DNA of 29,531 bases, taken from the NCBI GenBank assembly GCA_964583095.1, contig CAZOVB010000057.1, positions 1 to 29,531 of the forward strand, given 5' to 3'. Position numbers and translations under genes: made by a program. This document shows, piece by piece, positions 24,493 through 29,531 of the stretch (position 1 is its first letter; each line of letters opens with the position of its first letter). A model generated the notes under the pieces. The model saw only the letters and a program-made list of their open reading frames with translations, did no database searches and had not been told where the DNA came from. This stretch comes from CAZOVB01 sp964583095 (GTDB lineage Bacteria > Planctomycetota > Phycisphaerae > SM23-33).

Positions 24493-24520
24493 ACCTAAGA
24501 TGCTACCCACGGTGCTACCC
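24493..24520 (+). promoter_or_regulatory. Probable integrase arm-type site, right (P' arm)
   Basis: ACCTAAG (24493-24499) precedes GCTACCC at 24502-24508 and again at 24514-24520, twelve bases start to start, as on the left side of the core. The second copy covers the integrase stop codon. The two modules differ by one base of spacing and by the sequence between the heptamers. Confidence 0.7.
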
Positions 24521-25696
24521 AAAGTGGCGTTTGCCGAGCCGGGCGATTGCGTCGGACTCGCTGGCCGGGAAGAGGTGGCCGTAGGTGTCCATCGTGAGGG
24601 TGATGGAGCTGTGCCGCATGATTACCTGGATCGTCTTTGGATTCTCTCCCGCGACCGCTAGCCAGGCTCCGCATGTGTGCCGCAGGGCGTGAAAGTCTAG
24701 GGCTTGGCCTTCGTGGTTGGTGGGCGACAGGAAATCGGACTTGGCTCTACGCTGCTGTTCCTTCTTGGACTTCGGGGCTTCAACCCATGCTTTGCGAGCC
24801 TTGGCCAAGTCGTCTCGCAGCATTTCGGCCATGTCGGTCTCGTGCGGGAGCCGGAACAGCGGAGCCCCGGGCTCGAGCGATTTGACGTGGCTGGCGAGCC
24901 GTTCGCGAAGTGACTTCGTGATGTACTGCCTGGCCTGCTTGCGGTTCTTTGCCGTGCCCGCGCCGACAATCACGAAGGGCGGATCCGCGTCTAGGTGCAG
25001 CTTGCCAGCTGTGAGGTTGCGAAGCTCGTTTGACCGGAGGCCGGTTTGGATGGCCAGTTCGTATAGCATCGCTCTTTCGGGCCCGGTGATTCCGCATGGT
25101 TTCGGTGGCGATGCTTCCGTGGCGGCTCGTAGTAAGGGCCACTCGTCCGGATGGAGGGCGCGTCGCTCGAGCTTGCGGTCGGTTTTTGGCGATGGCGTTT
25201 TCAAGGCGATCAGCGGATTGCTGGCCAGCCGGCCGGTGGTGTGGCACCATCGGGTGAATTGCTTCATCGCTGCGAGCTTGCGCTGGATGGTGCGGCCGGC
25301 GGCTCCATCTGTACGCAGGCGAGCGCCGTAGGCTTCGACGTGCTCGATCGCGATGTCGCCGAGGGTTTGCCAGCCGGCTTCACCTTGGACGGATTCGATC
25401 ACGTCGACGGTCGCGGTGATGTGCTTCTGAGTCTTTCCGGCCGAGCTGAGTGACGCGCGGAAGTCTTTCAGGTGTTCGCGGAAAGGCCGAATGACTTGGC
25501 TGTTCAAACGTTCGGCCGCGAGGTCGATCACGCCTTCTCGCCTGAGGGCTGCGTCTGCTTCCCACTTGGCCAGGATTCGCTTGGCGGCCGCTTTGTCGGA
25601 CGTGCCAGTCGAGCGGTGAGCGACTCGCTTGCCATCGCCGTCGACGTATTGGGCGTACCAGTTCGGCCGGCCCTTCCGTTTGAACAACGTGCCCAT
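24515..25696 (-). CDS. int: Tyrosine recombinase integrase
   Basis: 393 aa on the minus strand, ATG overlapping the neighbouring stop by one base (TGATG). The N-terminus MGTLFKRKGRPNWYAQYVDGDGKRVAHRST is an arm-binding AP2-like domain; residues about 70-165 form the core-binding helical domain (LKDFRASLSSAGKTQKHITATVD...FTRWCHTTG). The catalytic domain has TGLRSNELRNL (Arg), HALRHTCGAWL (His-x-x-Arg), MRHSS (His) and DTYGHL (Tyr). It would cut and rejoin DNA at the tRNA-derived core to integrate or excise the phage. It lies next to attP, in the order expected of an unintegrated genome. Confidence 0.95.
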   Translation of the reverse strand: MGTLFKRKGRPNWYAQYVDGDGKRVAHRSTGTSDKAAAKRILAKWEADAALRREGVIDLAAERLNSQVIRPFREHLKDFRASLSSAGKTQKHITATVDVIESVQGEAGWQTLGDIAIEHVEAYGARLRTDGAAGRTIQRKLAAMKQFTRWCHTTGRLASNPLIALKTPSPKTDRKLERRALHPDEWPLLRAATEASPPKPCGITGPERAMLYELAIQTGLRSNELRNLTAGKLHLDADPPFVIVGAGTAKNRKQARQYITKSLRERLASHVKSLEPGAPLFRLPHETDMAEMLRDDLAKARKAWVEAPKSKKEQQRRAKSDFLSPTNHEGQALDFHALRHTCGAWLAVAGENPKTIQVIMRHSSITLTMDTYGHLFPASESDAIARLGKRHFG

Positions 25697-26136
25697 CAGC
25701 TCACCAGCCTCATGTCAGGGGCAAAGATGCCGAGCTGTTCGTCTTCGCCGATCTTGGTGGCCAGGCGTGGAAGCAATCGGCAAAGCCGCCGGCGATCGAT
25801 CACTGACGGGCCAAACTCGCCAGGTAGCAGGCGCAGCAAGCGGCCGGTCGCAATGTCGAACACTCCGACGCGAAGAACCGCGGGAGAAGCAAACTCGGGC
25901 GTGCAGCCGAGGTAGAAGCTCCGCCAAACCTTGCGATTGCAATCAAACGCTTTGGCCAGCCACCGAGATCTGCGAACGAATGGCCGGCGGGTGTACTCTT
26001 CGACCGTGAGCGGCTTTTCGAGCAAATCGCGGAGCTCGTGAACCACAATTTCACGTTCGCGGAGCGGCGGTTGCTGGTACCGGACGTGGGTGCGTACTGG
26101 GTAGTGGATTTTGATCTGGGTGCGTTCTGGAATCAT
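25696..26136 (-). CDS. Hypothetical protein coupled to the integrase
   Basis: 146 aa; its stop overlaps the integrase ATG by one base, so the two are made together. The N-terminus (MIPERTQIKIHYPVRTHVRYQQPPLREREIVVHELRDLL) is basic and beta-rich; the middle has RRPFVRRSRWLAKAFDCNRKVW; the end is GEFGPSVIDRRRLCRLLPRLATKIG. No domain is recognised. The coupling suggests a factor acting with integrase, for example a directionality or regulatory protein, but it does not look like a typical excisionase. A GGGG run lies about eleven bases before the ATG. Confidence 0.6.
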   Translation of the reverse strand: MIPERTQIKIHYPVRTHVRYQQPPLREREIVVHELRDLLEKPLTVEEYTRRPFVRRSRWLAKAFDCNRKVWRSFYLGCTPEFASPAVLRVGVFDIATGRLLRLLPGEFGPSVIDRRRLCRLLPRLATKIGEDEQLGIFAPDMRLVS

Positions 26137-26352
26137 CGCTAGAAATCCCCGTCTGACTTAGTGAACACTTGAGCATTCAAGGTTGCTAGCGTGATTGACT
26201 CCTTTGGTCAGGCATCCGGCTCCCCCATCACGAAATCAACAAGATCTCGCCACAAAGATTGCAGGCAACGGACCAGTGCGAGCCAGAAACCTGACGGTTC
26301 GCTTTCGGTGCTTTCCGGCGGGGGCTGGTAGGGGTTGATTTCCAAGGTTCAT

Positions 26353-27270
26353 TCACTTTCGGCCGGAAGTTGCCTCTGCCCGCAGTCGCTCAAAATCCTC
26401 GTCGCTTATCCAATTGAGCTCCGCACCATTTTCGCTGAAAACGATTTCGTAAGCCTCGTTTTCAATCCGCTCTTGAAGCTGGCGGATCGTCAGGTTGTGT
26501 GTTTCAAGTACGCTTGACAGTTCCTGGGGGGAAAGGCCCAATGCCTGAACGTTTGCGGGAAGTGAGCCTTCCGCCCGGTTTTTCGATGCTGGAGGTTCGC
26601 TGGTGCCGAGCAATCCCAAGCCTTTAATCACTGGGTCTGGGACAGGTTTGCTTTGGGCCTGGTACGACGCAATGGCCTTCAGATCACAATCAAAGTAGCT
26701 GTCCATCGTGCTGGCCCGGTCGATGACTAGGCGAATCACTTTGCCGGGTTCCAGTCGCTTCCCGTATTGAAACATTCGCTCCCAACTTACTGAGAAGCGA
26801 ACGGCTTTGGTTTCCTGGGGCTCAATCCCTTCAGGAACCTCCGCACTGCATACGGAATAGCGGTACGGGACTTCTCTATCTGGATCCGCATGATGAACCT
26901 GTCCCGACAGGTTTGTAATGATTTGATCAGAGTTGTTCGTCACATAAGCAACCACAACGAGCCGCATCCCGTTGTAGTTGGCCCCTTCAGTCCAAAACGC
27001 TTTGTTCAGCTGGATGTTTAGCGAAGCCGGCTCTACGGTGCCTGCATCTTTGGCAGCCGCTAGTTGCTCAAAAAACGTCTTTGGCCTCGTTGATTCTCGA
27101 AAAACAATGCCCGCAAGTACGCCCGCCAGAAGCAGGGCTGAAACGAGCCCCAGTATCGCTAAAGGCGACAGTGCCACCTTCCGCTTTCGCTGCGACTTCC
27201 GATGTGTTTTCGTGTCGATTCCAGCGAACCCAGGTTCAACCGGTGGTGGCGTGGCATTTTGCTCGCTCAT
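26353..27270 (-). CDS. Single-pass membrane protein of unknown function
   Basis: 305 aa. A short cytoplasmic N-terminus (residues 1-33, ending KSQRKRKVALSP) is followed by one transmembrane helix (LAILGLVSALLLAGVLAGIVF, about 34-57). The exported part has an early domain with RLVVVAYVTNNSDQIITNLSGQVHHADPD, reminiscent of the FxLYD-like fold, then an Ala/Ser-rich linker and a helical end. It overlaps the zinc-ribbon gene as ATGA and would be transcribed leftwards. Expression from the lysogeny side suggests a lysogenic-conversion, superinfection-exclusion or membrane-sensor role, which is inferred. The 216 bases between it and the next gene hold no clear gene. Confidence 0.7.
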   Translation of the reverse strand: MSEQNATPPPVEPGFAGIDTKTHRKSQRKRKVALSPLAILGLVSALLLAGVLAGIVFRESTRPKTFFEQLAAAKDAGTVEPASLNIQLNKAFWTEGANYNGMRLVVVAYVTNNSDQIITNLSGQVHHADPDREVPYRYSVCSAEVPEGIEPQETKAVRFSVSWERMFQYGKRLEPGKVIRLVIDRASTMDSYFDCDLKAIASYQAQSKPVPDPVIKGLGLLGTSEPPASKNRAEGSLPANVQALGLSPQELSSVLETHNLTIRQLQERIENEAYEIVFSENGAELNWISDEDFERLRAEATSGRK

Positions 27271-27779
27271 CCGCTTTTCCTCCGCTTTGATTTACGGTCT
27301 TCCTTTTTCTCAGTTCGTTTAGCCGGCAGCTTCTTGGTAGCCTTCTTCTTGCGGCCGCCAACAGGCGTGCCGGGGTCGCTGACGATCTGCTCGTCTTCTT
27401 GGGCGGCGGCATCCGCAGCAGCTTCTTGGCCGGGGCTGGTCAGGGTTGCGCCGGGCACCTTCGCGGCCAGCTCGGCAAGAATTCGCGAACGGACATCACC
27501 GGATTCGCTTTTCCGCCCGCTTTTTTGCTCGGGGGCAATTGCGCCCTGCGCGATGGCCAGGCCTTCCGAATACCGGCCCGAGTCGATGTCCCGCTTTATT
27601 TTTCGATAGCACTTTGGGTGTAGCCCTCGCGTTTGAGGGCCAGTCAGCGAATCTCCGCAATTGAGGCAAATCCCGCGTTCTAGCCGTCGAGCGGCTGACG
27701 CTGGAAAAGCGTCGAGCTTTGCCTGCTCCAAGAGCGTCGCAAGTTCATCGATTCGCGCGGCGTGCTCTGTTTCGTCCAT
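27267..27779 (-). CDS. Zinc-ribbon protein with lysine-rich tail, putative left-side regulator
   Basis: 170 aa. Residues about 36-60 carry C-LN-C-x12-H-PK-C (CLNCGDSLTGPQTRGLHPKC), followed by YRKIKRDIDSGRYSEGLAIAQGAI. The same layout appears in the divergent gene at 27963. The middle is Ala/Gln/Glu rich, and the end is a histone-like basic tail (GRKKKATKKLPAKRTEKK). The start codon lies inside a palindrome (27779-27795), and the promoter arm lies in a larger palindrome upstream, so the gene is likely to control itself. This resembles a phage repressor in place and partner but not in fold. No known regulator family is recognised. Confidence 0.72.
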   Translation of the reverse strand: MDETEHAARIDELATLLEQAKLDAFPASAARRLERGICLNCGDSLTGPQTRGLHPKCYRKIKRDIDSGRYSEGLAIAQGAIAPEQKSGRKSESGDVRSRILAELAAKVPGATLTSPGQEAAADAAAQEDEQIVSDPGTPVGGRKKKATKKLPAKRTEKKEDRKSKRRKSG

Positions 27780-27795
27780 GTCAAATATTTTGACA
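27779..27795. promoter_or_regulatory. Palindrome overlapping the left zinc-ribbon gene start
   Basis: TGTCAAA (27779-27785), TAT, TTTGACA (27789-27795) form a perfect inverted repeat. Its first base is the first base of the minus-strand start codon region. It shares TGTCAA/TTGACA half-sites with the larger palindrome at 27870, so a common binding protein is likely. Confidence 0.75.
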
Positions 27796-27864
27796 TTTTT
27801 TCAGTCGAACGCAAGTTGTTTCAAGGCAAGACCTTACGAAACAGAAAGTGCGTAATACTTTGCT

Positions 27865-27897
27865 CAAGCATTGTGTCAAGTATTGACACAATACTTG
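27865..27897. promoter_or_regulatory. Divergent operator with a -35 box in each arm
   Basis: Arms ATTGTGTCAA (27870-27879) and TTGACACAAT (27883-27892) flank GTA perfectly, and CAAG/CTTG extend the repeat with one mismatch. TTGACA at 27883-27888 with TAAAGT at 27905 (16-base spacing) is a rightward promoter; TTGACA on the minus strand at 27879-27874 with TATTAC at 27857-27852 (16-base spacing) is a leftward one. A protein bound here would cover both -35 boxes, giving a two-way switch. Confidence 0.75.
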
Positions 27898-27962
27898 CCG
27901 TCGCTAAAGTTTCGAGCACACCAGACACATGGATGGCCCGACTCATACGGAGATCGCTGTCC

Positions 27963-28256
27963 ATGGAAATCGTGATTCAAACGAAGAGCTATCGAGTCGT
28001 GAAATTGACAAAGGATGGGCAGCGTCGCGCTCAGCTTTACGAGGAAAAGCACGTCTGTCGCTTTTGCTTGCAGCCGATCGCGAAGGGAGAAAAGGAGGTC
28101 CGTGAGGTTCACGAACGGTGCTACGCAGTCATTCGTCGCGGCGAGAAAAACGGCGAATGGACGGACGAAGAAATGCAAATTCAGGGCCTATGGGCAAAGC
28201 CCGACCGTTCGGGACGGCCTCCGAGACAGCCTGCGCCACTACCGGAGGCAAGCTAG
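27963..28256 (+). CDS. Zinc-ribbon protein, putative right-side regulator, paralogue of 27267
   Basis: 97 aa from ATG 27963, chosen because GGAG lies at 27949-27952; an upstream in-frame ATG at 27933 has no ribosome site. The zinc ribbon is C-RF-C-x14-H-ER-C, then YAVIRRGEKNGEWTDEEMQIQG, which matches the 27267 product over cysteines, CY, I.R, (S/N)G.(Y/W)(S/T) and QG. It lacks the lysine-rich tail and is strongly basic early. It is the first gene of the rightward operon. It could be a Cro-like partner of the other zinc ribbon. Family and targets are unknown. Confidence 0.72.
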   Translation: MEIVIQTKSYRVVKLTKDGQRRAQLYEEKHVCRFCLQPIAKGEKEVREVHERCYAVIRRGEKNGEWTDEEMQIQGLWAKPDRSGRPPRQPAPLPEAS

Positions 28257-28260
28257 GGCG

Positions 28261-28632
28261 ATGAAGGCGACTATTTACACAATCTCTGACCACACAGGCT
28301 GTGTTCGGTACGTGGGGATGACCACGCGTTCTGTGAAACAGCGTTTTGCGAATCACAAAGGAAATCGTCGGTCAGCGATTGGGCGGTTTGTGCGATCCGA
28401 AATTGACGCAGGCAGGCGGCTGGTTGTCCGCGTGGAAGAAGTGCTGGACTCAGCTTCGTTTAAGTATGGAGTTTTAGAGCTTCGGCATGAATCGCGAGAC
28501 ACGGAGAAGCAGTACATCAATGGATATCGAAGGCTGGTAGGAAGCAAACTGCTTAACCAACCGAACGGTCGACGCGCAAAACCTTGCAACGTGGTTTTTG
28601 AGCAATCTTCCTCGCTTTCGGAGACAAGCTGA
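28261..28632 (+). CDS. GIY-YIG nuclease
   Basis: 123 aa from ATG 28261; GGAGG lies at 28244-28248 and AGGG nearer the start. The N-terminal region has the GIY-YIG form: TIYTISDHTGCVRYVGMTTRSVKQRFANH, in which YTI and YVG replace the two tyrosine triplets and the following Arg and His are the expected catalytic-surface residues. A later EKQYINGYRRL with LLN fits the conserved Glu and C-terminal element. Such proteins are phage homing or recombination-associated nucleases. Stop and RimI start overlap (TGATG), so the gene is part of an early operon and not a free-standing insertion. Confidence 0.82.
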   Translation: MKATIYTISDHTGCVRYVGMTTRSVKQRFANHKGNRRSAIGRFVRSEIDAGRRLVVRVEEVLDSASFKYGVLELRHESRDTEKQYINGYRRLVGSKLLNQPNGRRAKPCNVVFEQSSSLSETS

Positions 28633-29171
28633 TGCCCCTCGCAACCATCCACGCCGCCGGCGACAGCGAGCCGCTGCGAATTCGCTGGATGATTCGTCGC
28701 GACATGCCGGCCGTGCTGGATATCGAAGCAACCAGCTTCGAGTACGCGTGGTCCGAGGGCGATTTCATCCGCTGCCTTCGCCAACGCAACTGCATCGGCA
28801 TGGTCGCCGAATGCGAGAACCAAGTTGTGGGCTACATGATCTACGAGCTTCACAAGAACAGCTTGCACATCCTGAATTTTGCTGTCGCCCGTAGCTGGCG
28901 ACGTCACGGCGTCGGCCGGGCAATGATGTGCAAACTGACTGGCAAGCTGTCGGCCAAGCGTCGCGATCACATTTTGCTTGAGGTTCGCGAGAGCAACCTG
29001 GACGCCCAACTGTTCTTCCGTCGCCTCGGTTTTCGGGCCGTGGCCGTGCTGCGAGGCCACTGCGCCGGCAGCGACGAGTACGCGTACCAGATGCGGTACC
29101 AGCATCGCCTACTAGCCAGCGGACCGGTCGCAACATCGCCAACCAATCGAATTGCGGGGCTGATCGGATGA
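28632..29171 (+). CDS. RimI-like GNAT N-acetyltransferase
   Basis: 179 aa. Motifs are those of GNAT acetyltransferases: an N-terminal IRWMIRRDMPAVLDIEATSFEYAWSEGDF, a hydrophobic strand with VVGYMIYELHK and LHILNFAV, the acetyl-CoA loop RRHGVG (R-x-x-G-x-G type), and LLEVRESNLDAQLFFRRLGFRAV. RimI acetylates the N-terminal alanine of a ribosomal protein (S18 in Escherichia coli). The sequence has the LRQRNCIGMVAE...SAKRR look of planctomycete RimI, suggesting capture from the host. The usual Tyr near 'LY..LGF' is Phe here. It overlaps genes on both sides and so belongs to the phage operon. Confidence 0.82.
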   Translation: MPLATIHAAGDSEPLRIRWMIRRDMPAVLDIEATSFEYAWSEGDFIRCLRQRNCIGMVAECENQVVGYMIYELHKNSLHILNFAVARSWRRHGVGRAMMCKLTGKLSAKRRDHILLEVRESNLDAQLFFRRLGFRAVAVLRGHCAGSDEYAYQMRYQHRLLASGPVATSPTNRIAGLIG

Positions 29172-29416
29172 GCAGCCAACCAATTGACCCGCGATGGCCG
29201 CAATGGATGAACCGGCAAACGCTGGCGAAGTATTTGGATATTTCGCAGCGGCATTGTGATTCGCTGATTGCATGTAGCACTTTCCCGGCTTCGCGCAAGT
29301 TCAGCGACCGGACGGTGCGATTTGATCGCGATGAAATCGACAAATGGGCCGCATCGCAGCCTCGGGGAAATACGTGGGCGGAGAAAGAACGACGCCGACC
29401 GAAGCGGGCGAGCTAA
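29168..29416 (+). CDS. Excisionase/AlpA-like helix-turn-helix protein
   Basis: 82 aa, ATG overlapping the RimI stop (ATGA). The protein MNRQTLAKYLDISQRHCDSLIACSTFPASRKFSDRTVRFDRDEIDKWAAS follows the AlpA/excisionase winged-helix pattern, with 'LAKYLDIS...D' for the recognition helix, and RFDRDEIDKW as the wing. The C-terminus is Lys/Arg-rich. It may be an excisionase acting with Int, or an early transcription regulator. The gene lies in the rightward operon with RimI and the nuclease, away from int, so an excision role is possible but not shown. Confidence 0.75.
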   Translation: MSSQPIDPRWPQWMNRQTLAKYLDISQRHCDSLIACSTFPASRKFSDRTVRFDRDEIDKWAASQPRGNTWAEKERRRPKRAS

Positions 29417-29476
29417 TACATCGGGTCCGACGGTCGGGCCTGGGAATGAAGTGGTAGCGAAATCGGAGACGGGCAG

Positions 29477-29531
29477 ATGATTACAAGCAGCAAGCAAGTC
29501 GACGGAACAGAGCCGGCCAATCGGTGCGACG
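29477..29531 (+). CDS. Start of an ORF cut by the window edge
   Basis: An ATG at 29477 follows a GGAG at 29465-29468 and stays open to the end of the window (MITSSKQVDGTEP...). Only 18 codons are visible, so nothing can be said of its function. It fits the spacing of the rightward operon, 60 bases after the previous stop. Confidence 0.35.
   Translation, partial: MITSSKQVDGTEPANRCD

Noticed and set aside
24717..25331. Plus-strand ORF opposite the integrase
   Set aside because: The minus strand encodes all catalytic residues of a tyrosine recombinase; the other strand is a shadow.
26137..26352. Promoter for the integrase pair
   Set aside because: Only a TTGAAT with poorly spaced -10 candidates on the minus strand; no element could be supported.

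Overview
The window is part of a temperate, tailed double-stranded DNA phage genome. The host is probably a planctomycete (Pirellulales/Rhodopirellula-like). That is an inference from the moderately high GC content, the weak or absent Shine-Dalgarno sites on many genes, and a RimI-type acetyltransferase at 28632-29171 that resembles, from memory, the version conserved in planctomycetes. No sequence search was possible.

Layout. (1) 1-3455, +: two small membrane proteins, the first cut by the window edge, then four proteins that look virion-associated, one with 63-bp tandem repeats. (2) 3455-9257, +: head module, with a large terminase interrupted in its Walker A motif by a LAGLIDADG-containing intein, a small HTH protein, a Mu-I-like protease/scaffold, a lambda-D-like decoration protein and a lambda-E-like major capsid protein, closed by a strong hairpin terminator. 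(3) 9363-22861, +: Gp36-like connector, gpG-like tail completion protein, likely tail terminator, zinc-ribbon protein, likely tail tube, small chaperone-like protein, tape measure, tail-tip proteins, then unexpectedly the portal and the MuF minor head protein, then further tail or baseplate proteins. Many genes overlap by 1-4 bases (ATGA, TGATG, GTGA), so this is a compact late operon. (4) 22862-24266: tandem 17-bp repeats, a very acidic protein, a terminator and an HTH protein. (5) 24273-24520: an apparently intact attP, with the 3' half of a tRNA carrying a CAT anticodon as core, flanked by two matching pairs of GCTACCC repeats that look like integrase arm sites. (6) 24515-27779, -: tyrosine integrase, an unknown protein, a single-pass membrane protein and a zinc-ribbon protein, presumably the lysogeny side. 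(7) 27780-27962: a divergent control region with two palindromes; the larger carries a TTGACA -35 box in each arm. (8) 27963-29531, +: a second zinc-ribbon protein related to the first, a GIY-YIG nuclease, RimI, an excisionase-like HTH protein and a cut ORF, presumably the early operon.

The tRNA-derived att core lies between late genes and integrase rather than next to host DNA, so the molecule appears to be in the unintegrated (virion, circular or plasmid) order. The most novel-looking parts are the zinc-ribbon divergent switch (27267-28256), the intein with class 3 (WCT) signature residues in the terminase, the polyvalent-protein-like tail on the portal, and a duplicated small tail protein (12153 and 16662). 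No endolysin, replication protein, full tRNA, IS element or CRISPR array was recognised. No gene-free stretch exceeds 300 bases.
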